Shown in pieces: positions 31,549 to 39,730 of a stretch of DNA of 45,633 bases (position 1 is the first letter of the stretch; every line of letters starts with the position of its first letter). Position numbers and translations under genes: made by a program. Location of the stretch: the IMG/VR virus record IMGVR_UViG_3300036900_000028, positions 1-45,633 of that record; one strand, given 5' to 3'. Source of the stretch: a virus. Under the pieces are notes generated by a model that saw nothing but the letters and a program-made list of their open reading frames with translations, was not told the DNA's origin and ran no database searches.

Positions 31549-32874
31549 TTAGACCTTCTGGCTCGCCTGAAAGACGAGGCCCATGTTATTCACGCTGACC
31601 GGAATGGTTGAGCCGTGCGTGAGCTTGACGGTGCGGTCAAGCCAGACCTTGAACCCGAGCGATCGGGCAAGGTGGTTGAAGCCCCAGTCCTCGCTTAGGA
31701 GGCTGTAGCCACCGACGTAAGGGTCTTCCACCACCGACTGCGGGAAGAAGTTGTAGAACGCCCACGGCTCATAGGCGTGCGTCAGCGGCAACTCCCTGAC
31801 CATCGCGTCGATCACCCGGCGATGCACGGCCATGAAGCCCGTGGCGGCGTACATGATCTCCATCGGAGAATTGCCGGGTCCGAACTGGATCACCTCATCC
31901 GTCTCCGGCAAGAGGCGCAGGCTGAGGTGCTGGCCGTTGTGGACGGGGTAGGCGCCGGCCACGATGTCGTAGCCGTTGCGGCACAGCTCAACGACGTGAT
32001 CAGCATCCTGGGGCGTGTAGCCAATGTCTGAGTCGATCATCAGGAACACGTCATCAGCCGTCTCCTGATACCACTTGGTGACGATGATCCCACGTGACCG
32101 GCCGATCAGCGCGTCGCCGTTCTTGACCCGGAAGCGCCAGCGGCCTTCGCTGCCCTCGATGGTGGACATGACGGCCTGCATCGAGCCGATGGCAATGTCC
32201 CGGTAGGAGCAGAGCAGGATGCTGGATGTCTGCTGGCCAACCTCTTGCACACGTCGCCAGACCCGGACACGGCCCTCGGCGTTGTCAATCTGGCGCCAGC
32301 CGTAGGCTTCGAGGACGTGGCCAGGGTGCCATCCTCGATTCGACTCGAGATGGAGCGGCGTCGAATGATCATGCGTTGGACAGGTCTCGAACAGCAGGCA
32401 GCCGACCGGCGCACGCTGAGCGATGCCGGCCATGAACGAATCAGGGTCAGGCACATGCTCCAGGACGTCGATGCTCACCAGAAGGTCAGCCATCTCCAGC
32501 GGAGCCTGTGCGACATCCGGATATGTCGCAAGCGCGATGCCACCGAGGCGATCTCGGAGGATGGCGTTCGGTTCGACGCCATATAGGCTCGCCGATGGTA
32601 GCGCCTCGTGCAGCGCGGTCAGGTCGTGGCCGGCGCCGCAGCCGATGTCGATGATCCGCTCGGCGCCGGCAGTCTTAGCAACATGCACCAGCATATCCGT
32701 CCACGACTGCCGCTCAGGCGTGGCGTGCCAGGCGTCAAGGTCTTGCCCGAGGCGCTCGGATGTTCTGTAGAACCGATGAATAGCATCAGGAGTGGCGGGG
32801 TTGGTTTCCCGCCACTCCTGAGCCAGGGCTTCCCGTGTCTCACCAAGCACGAGCGGCCCATCCTGCACAACCAT
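31549..32874 (-). CDS. Methyltransferase-glycosyltransferase fusion
   Basis: This 441-residue protein starts at ATG 32874 with AGAGGGG upstream. Residues 1-210 form a SAM-dependent methyltransferase: RIIDIGCGAGHDL (about 73-85), YGVEPNAILRDRL, then LLVSIDVLEHVPDPDSF. Residues 215-441 form a GT-A-type glycosyltransferase: SSILLCSYRDIAIGSMQAV, DDVFLMIDSDIGYTP (DSD at 281-283, the metal/nucleotide site), IVAGAYP, YAATGFMAVHR and LSEDWGFN, ending VKLTHGSTIPV. The fusion could add and cap a sugar. It sits inside the head gene block, next to decoration-like genes, so virion glycoprotein modification is a reasonable inference. Host surface glycan modification is the alternative. Confidence 0.8.
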   Translation of the reverse strand: MVVQDGPLVLGETREALAQEWRETNPATPDAIHRFYRTSERLGQDLDAWHATPERQSWTDMLVHVAKTAGAERIIDIGCGAGHDLTALHEALPSASLYGVEPNAILRDRLGGIALATYPDVAQAPLEMADLLVSIDVLEHVPDPDSFMAGIAQRAPVGCLLFETCPTHDHSTPLHLESNRGWHPGHVLEAYGWRQIDNAEGRVRVWRRVQEVGQQTSSILLCSYRDIAIGSMQAVMSTIEGSEGRWRFRVKNGDALIGRSRGIIVTKWYQETADDVFLMIDSDIGYTPQDADHVVELCRNGYDIVAGAYPVHNGQHLSLRLLPETDEVIQFGPGNSPMEIMYAATGFMAVHRRVIDAMVRELPLTHAYEPWAFYNFFPQSVVEDPYVGGYSLLSEDWGFNHLARSLGFKVWLDRTVKLTHGSTIPVSVNNMGLVFQASQKV

Positions 32875-32912
32875 GCGTGTTCCCCTCTTCCTACCCCGTT
32901 GCTACCCCTGAA

Positions 32913-33335
32913 TCAGTTGACGCTGACCTTGACCTGCTGGATGGCCGACTGCGTGGGCGGGAGCGTCCCATTGCGGCGGTAGCGCGTCGCCACCGAGGCG
33001 TGGAGCACGGCCGCCGTGGCCGGCTGCGTGGCCGAGCGCAGGTAGCGGTCGGTCGGGCGGTAGACGTCGATGATGTAGATGTTCGCGTTGCCCGTGACCG
33101 CCACCTGGGTCAGCGCGGCGTTGGTGATGTTGGTCGCGCCACTCATGTTGGCGTTGGCGCTGGAGACGATGCGGGCGTCGTAGGTCGCGCCACTCGCCAT
33201 CGTACCGATGCTGAAGCAGTATTCGATGCCGTCCCAGCCCTGCATGTCCATCACGGCACCGTTGGCGTTCGTGGAACCGCTGACAGGCGCAATGTCCTGC
33301 GCAACCAGGACGGTATCCGACAGTGCATTGTGCAT
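32913..33335 (-). CDS. Head decoration-like protein after the major capsid gene
   Basis: This 140-residue protein starts at ATG 33335 with GGAGGG upstream. MHNALSDTVLVAQDIAPV, then VMDMQGWDGIEYCFSIGTM and ANIYIIDVYRPTDRYLR give a mostly beta protein typical of a minor capsid or decoration product. It lies one hairpin downstream of the major capsid gene, the usual place for such proteins. No family name is certain. Confidence 0.6.
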   Translation of the reverse strand: MHNALSDTVLVAQDIAPVSGSTNANGAVMDMQGWDGIEYCFSIGTMASGATYDARIVSSANANMSGATNITNAALTQVAVTGNANIYIIDVYRPTDRYLRSATQPATAAVLHASVATRYRRNGTLPPTQSAIQQVKVSVN

Positions 33336-33349
33336 CGCAATCCCTCCGT

Positions 33350-33381
33350 GTCGGGAATGACTGCCCCGCAGTCAGCCCGAC
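33350..33381 (-). promoter_or_regulatory. Strong hairpin between capsid and decoration-like gene
   Basis: GTCGGG (33350-33355) pairs with CCCGAC (33376-33381), and TGACTGC (33358-33364) pairs with GCAGTCA (33368-33374) around a CCC loop. It lies between the capsid stop (33412) and the next ATG (33335). There is no U-run in the minus direction, so it is not a classic terminator. It may protect the 3' end of the capsid message or mark a processing site. The ribosome site GGAGGG is outside the stem. Confidence 0.6.
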
Positions 33382-33411
33382 TGGTTCAATCCGTATCGGC
33401 GCAACGATTCG

Positions 33412-34866
33412 TTAGACGATTCCGACCCTGAGGCCATCGGTATTCCAGCAGTTACCGCCGACGCGCTCCCAGAGGATGATCCCCGTCTGATCGGTGTCAG
33501 CGAAGCGCTCGCGTAGCACCACGCTGGTGATCTGCGCCCGCTGGGCGATGATGTAGTTCGAGAAGTCGCCCACGAGCAGCACCTTGTTGCCGTTGGTGCC
33601 GTCGTCAGGCATCCAGTCGGAGTTCTCGATCGGCATGCCCTGGATCTGGCGCGGCACGGCCGCATAGCCGGACCCGGCGTTCGGCGCCCAGAACGGCCGT
33701 CCGTTCGCGTCCACCAGAGCTGCGACCTTGCCCTCGATGCTGCGGCACATCAGCCAGCGGGAGTTGCTCACGTACTGCGCGGGCACCTTGTAGGCCCCGG
33801 CGATGATCTTTGGCGCGCTGCCGGTGTTGCTGGTGGTGTTGGTGATCGTGTCGGTAGTCGAGCCCTCAACGTCGAACGTCGTCAGACCACAATTCAGGAT
33901 GCCGAGCGGCTGGAGCGCCGAGCCGTCACCCGTGATGAAGCCCAGATCCTCGGTGAGCGCCATGTTCTCGGCGCCGTTCTGCGCCATGAATGACAGGATG
34001 TTGGTCGCGCTGTCACTGATGAAATCGTTGCTGAGCTTGGTCGCCACGCGCAGTTTCTTGACCGGGATGTCCAGGCGCTGGAAGGACGGGTCCACGTCCG
34101 TGAAGGCCGGCGTCTCACCCGCCCACGAGCCGACGAAGCCCGAGGAGTAGATCGAGCCGTAGGTGGCATTGGCCTTGACGGCAAACCATTGCAGCACGTC
34201 GCGGTTGGTGGTCTGGACGCGGGCGTAACGGCGCATGACGGCCTGCTGCGCCGTGCGGACCAGCATCTCGGCCTGCACGTCCGGTGGGACGGTGAAGCCG
34301 CCAGCGGTGTCGGTGCCCTCGCTGAGCGCCTTCTGTTCGTTCTGGGTCAGCCGTGCGTAGGCCGAACCATCTGGGCTGGTCGCCGTCAAACGGATCAGGC
34401 GGGTGTACGCCTGCTTGTACTCCAGGCTCATCGCCGCGCGAGTCGTCTTGAAGAACGTGGCGGCGTTCGCCTCGGTCGGGATATCCCCGAGCAAGACATC
34501 CTCACCGAACATCTCGACGTGCTTGCCGAGCGACGTTGGCGCATAGGCCATACCGCCCTTGAACTCCCAGCCACGAGCCACGAGCGCCTTGCGGTCGTCG
34601 TCGTCGCCATTCACGCCGTGGCGCAGGTTGCGGAGCGGCTCGTCAAGGAACTTGTCGAGGTCGCCCAGGTCGCGATTCTTCTCCGCAACCTTCTGCTCGG
34701 ACTCGATCTCGGCCCGCAGGGCGGTCGCCTCGGTCAGCAACTTGGAGACGGCCTGGTCCTGCTCCGGCGGCAGCCCCGTCTTGTGCTCAGCCATGATGGT
34801 CCGGGCGCGGACGCGGAGCGTCTCCAGCTTCTCGACCTTCGCCTTCAGTTCGGCGGTCATTGCCAC
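33412..34866 (-). CDS. HK97-family major capsid protein
   Basis: This 484-residue protein starts at GTG 34866, chosen because GGAGG lies 7 bases before it; an ATG at 34860 is worse placed. Residues 1-105 are a charged coiled coil (AELKAKVEKLETLRVRARTI and LTEATALRAEIESEQKVAEK), the scaffold-like delta region. The motif ALSEGTDTAGGF (180-191), then VPPDVQAEMLV, marks the start of the HK97 fold, followed by E-loop and A-domain type segments (VDPSFQRLDIPVKKLRVATKLS, ALTEDLGFITGDGSALQPLG). The protease encoded next is expected to remove the delta region during prohead maturation. Confidence 0.9.
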   Translation of the reverse strand: MAMTAELKAKVEKLETLRVRARTIMAEHKTGLPPEQDQAVSKLLTEATALRAEIESEQKVAEKNRDLGDLDKFLDEPLRNLRHGVNGDDDDRKALVARGWEFKGGMAYAPTSLGKHVEMFGEDVLLGDIPTEANAATFFKTTRAAMSLEYKQAYTRLIRLTATSPDGSAYARLTQNEQKALSEGTDTAGGFTVPPDVQAEMLVRTAQQAVMRRYARVQTTNRDVLQWFAVKANATYGSIYSSGFVGSWAGETPAFTDVDPSFQRLDIPVKKLRVATKLSNDFISDSATNILSFMAQNGAENMALTEDLGFITGDGSALQPLGILNCGLTTFDVEGSTTDTITNTTSNTGSAPKIIAGAYKVPAQYVSNSRWLMCRSIEGKVAALVDANGRPFWAPNAGSGYAAVPRQIQGMPIENSDWMPDDGTNGNKVLLVGDFSNYIIAQRAQITSVVLRERFADTDQTGIILWERVGGNCWNTDGLRVGIV

Positions 34867-34868
34867 GT

Positions 34869-36134
34869 TCAGACCTCCAACAGCTCTAGCTCGCGTGCGA
34901 GCAACGCGAGCCGGGCTAGCCCGTCCTCGCCCTTGTCGATCGTCTCGGCCCAGGTCAGGGCCTTGCCGATGTCCGTCACCACGGCGCCGATCTTGGTCCG
35001 CATCTCCACGCGGATGCGGGTGCCATCCTTGGTGTCCTCACCGAGTAGCCGCATCGCCTTGTGCTCATCCGCGAGTTGCTCGGACAGGTCCAGCAGGCGA
35101 TACGCGAAGCCGCGAATGTCGAGCGGCGCGCTGCCGAGTTTCCACTCGGTCGCGTCGTCAATCGTCTTGCCGCTGTTGGCCTGCTCTAGGAGCGTGCGAG
35201 CACGCGCCTGTAAGCGCTGTTTCTGGCCCTCATCGAGCCAGGAACCGGCCTGCGGGATACGGGCGATCGCGTTCCGGATGTGGACCGGATCGACCTTGCC
35301 GTCCGCGTCCTTGTAGGGGAAGTGCCGGAGCGACCGTGGCACCGTCCGGCCCGCATCGTCCTTCTGGCCACCCGATTCGACGTAGAGGAAGGACGAGTCC
35401 GGCAGATCGTTCTGGTACTGGGTGTCCCAGACGGTCTTACTGCCGCCGCTGCCCTTACCGTGCATGTCGCAAGCGGCCTTGGCGGCGGCCTCGGTGTCGT
35501 ACGAGCCCATGCTGTCGCCGTCAGGGCCGACGACGTGGAACTTGTCGCCACGCTTCTCGACTGTGCAGTTCACGCCTGCCTTCCCTTCGTGGTCGGCGTC
35601 AACGGCAAAGCCGCCAGCCGTATCAGATCCTTCGGACAGCGCCTTCACGCCGGTGGTGAGGGCTTCGGGGTTCATCACGGCCATGCCGGCGGCGAAGCTG
35701 TACTCGTGAAGGTCGAGCGACATCAGCCGGCGCACGGTCTTCCCGCTCATGCGGTCAAACTTGGCCCCGCCCGGATGCACGCGATAGCCAATGCTCTGGC
35801 CGAGGGGCCGGCCATGCGCCGCCATGAACTGCGCGGTGGCCAAGAGGTCGTCCCCGACCGGGCCGGGCTTGATCAGCGTCTCTGAAAACAGGCCCTTGCC
35901 GTCGACGCGCAGGGTGATCGGAATGCCGACCGGCAGCGCAGAGGTGTCGTGGCCGATGAAGACGCCGATGTCGGCGGGCTGCTTCTCGCGCAGCGTCTTC
36001 GTGAACGCTCCAGGGTCGATCACGTCGTTGCCGAGATCGACGTTGCCGATCACCGCCGCGTAGCCGGAGATGATCCGCTGGAGCGTATCGACTTGCTTGA
36101 CCTCCATCGAGGTCCGCAGCCATTCGAGCGACAA
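34869..36134 (-). CDS. HK97-family prohead protease with C-terminal extension
   Basis: This 421-residue protein starts at TTG 36134, 8 bases after GGAGG (36147-36143), which lies in the arm of a hairpin; ATG 36107 is an alternative. Residues 1-165 form the prohead protease: GYAAVIGNVDLGNDVIDPGAF, GHDTSALPVG (His62), GQSIGYRV (Ser114) and LHEYSFAA (Glu144). ALSEGSDTAGGF (165-176) matches a stretch of the capsid protein. The remaining half has RTVPRSLRHFPYKDADGKVD, a segment with IRNAIARIPQ and a helical end. A scaffold or inhibitory role of this end is possible. The product cleaves itself and the capsid delta region. Confidence 0.9.
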   Translation of the reverse strand: MSLEWLRTSMEVKQVDTLQRIISGYAAVIGNVDLGNDVIDPGAFTKTLREKQPADIGVFIGHDTSALPVGIPITLRVDGKGLFSETLIKPGPVGDDLLATAQFMAAHGRPLGQSIGYRVHPGGAKFDRMSGKTVRRLMSLDLHEYSFAAGMAVMNPEALTTGVKALSEGSDTAGGFAVDADHEGKAGVNCTVEKRGDKFHVVGPDGDSMGSYDTEAAAKAACDMHGKGSGGSKTVWDTQYQNDLPDSSFLYVESGGQKDDAGRTVPRSLRHFPYKDADGKVDPVHIRNAIARIPQAGSWLDEGQKQRLQARARTLLEQANSGKTIDDATEWKLGSAPLDIRGFAYRLLDLSEQLADEHKAMRLLGEDTKDGTRIRVEMRTKIGAVVTDIGKALTWAETIDKGEDGLARLALLARELELLEV

Positions 36135-36141
36135 AGGGAAA

Positions 36142-36186
36142 GCCTCCGGATCTCCCTTTTCGGCCGAATCAAGGGGAGACGGAGGC
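36142..36186 (-). promoter_or_regulatory. Hairpin that masks the ribosome site of the protease gene
   Basis: GCCTCCG (36142-36148) pairs with CGGAGGC (36180-36186), and TCTCCCTT (36151-36158) pairs with AAGGGGAGA (36171-36179, one bulged G). In the minus-strand mRNA the 3' arm contains GGAGG (36147-36143), the ribosome site 8 bases before TTG 36134. The hairpin would thus hide it. The following UUUCCCUUUG is too broken for a good terminator, although some termination cannot be excluded. Confidence 0.65.
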
Positions 36187-36212
36187 CGTATGCGCGCTAT
36201 CTCGTTGCGGTT

Positions 36213-36242
36213 ACTCTACATGCGTTGATTTATCGCTGTCAA
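36213..36242 (-). promoter_or_regulatory. Promoter for protease and capsid genes
   Basis: On the minus strand TTGACA (36242-36237), a perfect -35, is followed after 18 bases by TAGAGT (36218-36213). The TGA inside TTGACA is also the stop of the zinc ribbon gene. Transcription would start near 36206, about 70 bases before the protease start, and the RNA would begin with the hairpin leader. Confidence 0.7.
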
Positions 36243-36439
36243 TAGGCTTGTTTTACTTCGAGCGGGCCGCTTGGCGTGTCCACACAGCGCCGAGCCCGCT
36301 TGCCGACCACCTCGACCGTTGTCTGCACGCCGCAGGTGCAGGGTACGGCGCGCAGGTACGATCCCTGAAGCGTCCCGAGGTACTTCTGGCAGGATGCACA
36401 CCTGATCTCTATGGCGTCAGCGGGTGGCGCGGCCATCAT
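36239..36439 (-). CDS. Com-like zinc ribbon protein
   Basis: This 66-residue protein starts at ATG 36439, overlapping the portal stop (ATGA). CASCQKYLGTLQG then PCTCG gives a four-cysteine zinc ribbon close in pattern to Mu Com and to small zinc proteins that many phages encode next to structural genes. The C-terminus (EVVGKRARRCVDTPSGPLEV) is basic. It may bind RNA and act as a translational regulator, as Com does for mom; there is no mom gene here, so the target is unknown. Its position just before the hairpin-controlled protease message is suggestive. Confidence 0.65.
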   Translation of the reverse strand: MMAAPPADAIEIRCASCQKYLGTLQGSYLRAVPCTCGVQTTVEVVGKRARRCVDTPSGPLEVKQAY

Positions 36440-37812
36440 CGTCCTGCCGCCAGTTCTTGCAGTGCCCGCAAGTCGGCCGGCGTCGCATGCCCGTTAGCGC
36501 CGTTCGTGGCACCGCCATTGCGAGCGTCAGCAGGATTGGAGCCTGCCGCTAGCTGCAATGACGGAGCCGGCGGCGGTGGCGCCGTCAACTGCTCCTTCGG
36601 CAGCGGCGAGATGTTGTCAGGCACCATCAGGATCGCGCCGTCCTCGAAGTCGGGCTCGCGGCCCAGGTCAGCCCGCGCCTCCTGGATGCTGATGACGCCG
36701 CCGGCGAGTTGCGCGAGCACGCGGGTGCTCTTGGCGTCCTCATCCTCCTGGAGCGCCTTGACGGTGGAAAGATCGAACTCGACACGATCTACGCCGTTGA
36801 ACTCTGGCACGAGCGCCGTGTTGAGTGGCTCCGAGAGCATCTGGTAGAGCGGCGTCAGCGTCTCGTCCCAGAAGCCGGCGCGGGCCTCTCTGGCAGCCGA
36901 CCGCTGGCCGCGCATGCTGAGGCGGGCGCCGATCAACTCCTGGGGCACGCCGAACGCCATCGCGATCCGCGTCTCGGATATCTCGTCAAGTTCAGGCAGC
37001 ACGAGGCCGCGCTCACCAAGGGGCATCCCCATCGGCGTATAGGTGGCCTCGGTGTTATCGAGCACCATCAGCGAGTGCCAGCCGGCAGCGCCGCCCGTCT
37101 CGTTACGGAAACGGTCCTTGATGATCTGCCGCTCGCTAGCCCCTACCTGCTTACTGATCGTGAGCATGCCCGCCGGGACACCCGCGTTCCTGAAGTAGGC
37201 AGCAGTGTACGCGCGCATCGCATTGTCAGAGTCAACACGACCGGCAGCCACGGCGAGCGGCGGCAGGCCGTAGTAGTCATCAAGCGGGTTTCTGGTTCGG
37301 ATGTGGATCACGTCATCGGCGCTGAGTTGCTTGGTCTGCTCGGCAATCCTGTACTCGTAGCCGCCGATGAAGCGGGTGGCATCAGGAATGACGAACATGC
37401 GGTCAGGGCGCAGCAGCCACAACTCAACCACCTGCCCGGCGGCAGAGCGCACCTTCTCGATATAAGCATTGCCGCTGATCGAGAGGTGCATGATGACGGT
37501 GGCCCAGAACTGGAAGCGGTCGAGGAACGGATTCGGCCGGTCCAGAAGGTCAAGGATCGGGTGCTGCTCGATGTCCTCGCCGTCCTGGTTGAGCGCCTTC
37601 ATGTGCGGCTCAGCAGCGCTGGTGGCTAGTTCCTCAATACAGGCGAACACGATCTCGTTGGACGAGTAGCCTTCCCGAGCGAATCTGAAATATGACTCTC
37701 TCTGATATTGCGGTGTGTGGTCCTGCCATGTCGGGATGGTGGCGCCGATGGCGATCTTCCGCTCCGGCAGGAAGCGGGCAATGGACGTGAAGGAATCAGC
37801 GATCAGGCCCAC
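36436..37812 (-). CDS. Portal protein (HK97 family)
   Basis: This 458-residue protein starts at GTG 37812, 7 bases after GGAGG; upstream in-frame sequence has poor coding character. The HK97-type portal pattern is clear: REGYSSNEIVFACIEELATS, PILDLLDRPNPFLDRFQFWA, SISGNAYIEKVR, VELWLLRPDRM, ADDVIHIRTRNPLDDYYGL, PPLAVAAGRVDSDNAMRAY, FRNAGVPAGML and IAMAFGVPQELIG. The C-terminus is a low-complexity Pro/Ala/Asn segment. It forms the dodecameric ring for DNA entry and for connector attachment. Confidence 0.9.
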   Translation of the reverse strand: MGLIADSFTSIARFLPERKIAIGATIPTWQDHTPQYQRESYFRFAREGYSSNEIVFACIEELATSAAEPHMKALNQDGEDIEQHPILDLLDRPNPFLDRFQFWATVIMHLSISGNAYIEKVRSAAGQVVELWLLRPDRMFVIPDATRFIGGYEYRIAEQTKQLSADDVIHIRTRNPLDDYYGLPPLAVAAGRVDSDNAMRAYTAAYFRNAGVPAGMLTISKQVGASERQIIKDRFRNETGGAAGWHSLMVLDNTEATYTPMGMPLGERGLVLPELDEISETRIAMAFGVPQELIGARLSMRGQRSAAREARAGFWDETLTPLYQMLSEPLNTALVPEFNGVDRVEFDLSTVKALQEDEDAKSTRVLAQLAGGVISIQEARADLGREPDFEDGAILMVPDNISPLPKEQLTAPPPPAPSLQLAAGSNPADARNGGATNGANGHATPADLRALQELAAGR

Positions 37813-37814
37813 AG

Positions 37815-37970
37815 TCAGCCTCCCCACGCGGCGAGCGAGAACACACGCACCATGATGCCGGCCGTTGCTGACAGCAGGACGAGCCCCAGCACGGACGCCA
37901 GCACGAGCACGAGCGCCATGCCGACAAGGCGCCGGTCCTGCGCGTCGATAGGCGAGGCCGGGAGCTTCAC
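37815..37970 (-). CDS. 51-residue single-pass membrane peptide
   Basis: The GTG at 37970 overlaps the terminase stop (GTGA). The product has a short polar start (KLPASPIDAQDRRLVG), one long hydrophobic helix (MALVLVLASVLGLVLLSATA) and a short end (GIMVRVFSLAAWGG). It sits between large terminase and portal genes, 2 bases from the portal start. The role is unknown. It may be an entry or lysis accessory or a host membrane modulator. Confidence 0.55.
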   Translation of the reverse strand: MKLPASPIDAQDRRLVGMALVLVLASVLGLVLLSATAGIMVRVFSLAAWGG

Positions 37971-39277
37971 AGGAACGACACTCCGGCATACTGGCTGGAC
38001 TCGATGGCCTGATACGCGGCGATGGCTGCCGACATCACAGAGTCCTGGATAAGCTTCTCGTCGGACCACTCGTACAAGCCCATCTCGCGGTCGAGCTGCT
38101 CACTCTGGTGCTTGAATCGCCCTTGCTGCACGAGTAGTTGCAATGCCTGGATCGCCTGCGTCTTGGTGCGGGCGGTCGTGGTGAATGGCTCAACGGGGAC
38201 GGCCAGATTCTCAATGACGGGATCGCCGACGCCATTCGACTCTACCCAGGTCTGGCCCATGCGCCGCTGCCGGTCCTCAATCCTGGACTGGATGACAGGA
38301 TAGGGCGCCAAGAGCCGCTCGTACTCCACGACGTTCCATGTCTCGCCGTAGAGGCCGATCGTGATGCCGACCGTGTGATCCTGCCGGCGCCCGATGTCCC
38401 AGGCTGTAATCAGCATCTCCGCATGCGCCGCGTCACCGTTCCATCCCTCTTTGCACTTCACGAGGTCGTCGGGGTCAAAGACGGCATCGCCAGAGGTGAT
38501 GAAGTCCAGATCATATTCCTGGGCGAAGCTCTGGCGCGTCATATTCGAGCGCATCTTCGAGGCCCACGCCTCGTCATAGCGCGGGCAGTCCGACCAGTGG
38601 ATCTGGTGCCGCGACCAGTCACCGCCTTCGAGGCCGGACCACAGGCGGAAGAACATATTGCTCCGACCGTTCGGCGTGGACAGGATCGTCATGTTGCCGC
38701 CGGTCGAGATGGTACCGATGATGCTCTCGTAGATCAGCGCGTCATAGCCACAGAACGCGAACTCGTCGAGGTACACATCCGTGGCCGCGATGCCGCGACC
38801 TGTACTCGGGTTCGCGGGGAGGCTGACGATCCGCGAACCGTTGGCAAAAGCCAACTCGCCCTGGTTCTCTTTGGTCAGGGTCGGCATCGTCTTGAGGCCG
38901 CTCAGCGTGTGCTGGCAGTAGCCGATGAGGCCGCGTGCTGCGTCCTGGTTGCGGCTCACGAACAACTCGGTGCTGTCGGGGCGCGTGATCGCCTTGTGCA
39001 GCGCCTCGATGGCGACGCAGTTTGAGATGCCGGTCTGCCGGGCCTTGAGCACGATGCGGCGCGGCGATCGGTCTTCAAGCAGTGTGGCCTGATAGCTGTA
39101 GGGTGAGAACGGCCGGCGCCCCTCGGTGGGCAGCACGATCGTCGCGTTCTCTTTGGCCCAAGCGAGTGGCGAGGCTGGGGCAACGGATCGTTGTCGCTCA
39201 CGCTGCTGCTGCGCCTCCCAGTCGGCCACCGCCCACGGGAGCGCGTCGAGCACGGCGGACGGTGGAGGCTTCGGCAT
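37967..39277 (-). CDS. terL: Large terminase subunit
   Basis: This 436-residue protein starts at ATG 39277, sharing a base with the small terminase-like stop. Walker A is KARQTGIS (about 78-85), Walker B is VYLDEF (Asp171/Glu172), and the coupling motif is ILSTPNG (about 198-204). The RNase H-like nuclease has TAWDIGRRQDHT (Asp294) and a C-terminal metal site near WSDEKLIQDSV. It powers DNA packaging and cuts concatemers. The gene follows the small subunit and precedes the portal gene, as usual. Confidence 0.9.
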   Translation of the reverse strand: MPKPPPSAVLDALPWAVADWEAQQQRERQRSVAPASPLAWAKENATIVLPTEGRRPFSPYSYQATLLEDRSPRRIVLKARQTGISNCVAIEALHKAITRPDSTELFVSRNQDAARGLIGYCQHTLSGLKTMPTLTKENQGELAFANGSRIVSLPANPSTGRGIAATDVYLDEFAFCGYDALIYESIIGTISTGGNMTILSTPNGRSNMFFRLWSGLEGGDWSRHQIHWSDCPRYDEAWASKMRSNMTRQSFAQEYDLDFITSGDAVFDPDDLVKCKEGWNGDAAHAEMLITAWDIGRRQDHTVGITIGLYGETWNVVEYERLLAPYPVIQSRIEDRQRRMGQTWVESNGVGDPVIENLAVPVEPFTTTARTKTQAIQALQLLVQQGRFKHQSEQLDREMGLYEWSDEKLIQDSVMSAAIAAYQAIESSQYAGVSFL

Positions 39278-39633
39278 CAGGTGGCGCCCACACCAGCCGC
39301 GATCTCTTCGGCGCGGCGGATGAGCCACTGAGGATCGGCCCCGCTGTCCTCGGCAAGTTTCTTCGCTCGAGCCTGAATGTCGATGGTGATCGATTGACCC
39401 GGCAGCCCCTCGATATACGCAAGCACAAGCTTTGATGCGTCTAGAGCGACACGGGGGTCGCGGTGAAACATCAGTTTCACGAGGTGGGCGGCAGCCTTCT
39501 CGGCATTGGTGCCGCCGCCCCGGACGACCTTGTCGAGTTCTCGGAGGACAGCATCAGTAATCGGCTTCCGCTTCGGCCTGCCGTTCGGGTTACCTGACTG
39601 CCCTGGCTTGAACTGGGAATCTTCCCTAGCCAC
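39277..39633 (-). CDS. Small terminase-like protein (DUF5681-type)
   Basis: This 118-residue protein starts at GTG 39633. The N-terminus reads FKPGQSGNPNGRPKRKPI, the DUF5681 signature often found before large terminase genes. A helical core follows (AEKAAAHLVKLMFHRDP, VALDASKLVLAYIEGLPGQ) and a C-terminal helix. It should recognise phage DNA and recruit the large subunit. The basic GRPKRK segment may contact DNA. Confidence 0.75.
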   Translation of the reverse strand: MAREDSQFKPGQSGNPNGRPKRKPITDAVLRELDKVVRGGGTNAEKAAAHLVKLMFHRDPRVALDASKLVLAYIEGLPGQSITIDIQARAKKLAEDSGADPQWLIRRAEEIAAGVGAT

Positions 39634-39678
39634 CTGTTCGCATCCTGTTAGCAGGCCAATGCCTTACCACACGCGCAT

Positions 39679-39730
39679 ATTCTACTACAACTCGACTTCA
39701 AGATATAGGATCTTAGGATAATAGATATGA
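39679..39730 (-). promoter_or_regulatory. AT-rich segment with possible promoter before the terminase genes
   Basis: The 97 bases between the minor head gene and small terminase gene are far richer in A/T than their surroundings. On the minus strand TAGAAT (39684-39679) fits a -10. A weak TATATC lies 17 bases upstream (39707-39702), with TTGAAG closer than usual. AAGAT (39700-39704) and ATCTT (39710-39714) form an inverted repeat around the -35 region. A promoter with an operator is a reasonable guess, not proven. Confidence 0.4.

Noticed and set aside
36142-36186. Reading this hairpin as an intrinsic terminator
   Set aside because: The following T tract is broken by CCC, and the stem contains the ribosome site at the right distance from the TTG start, so masking of translation is the better explanation; weak termination remains possible.
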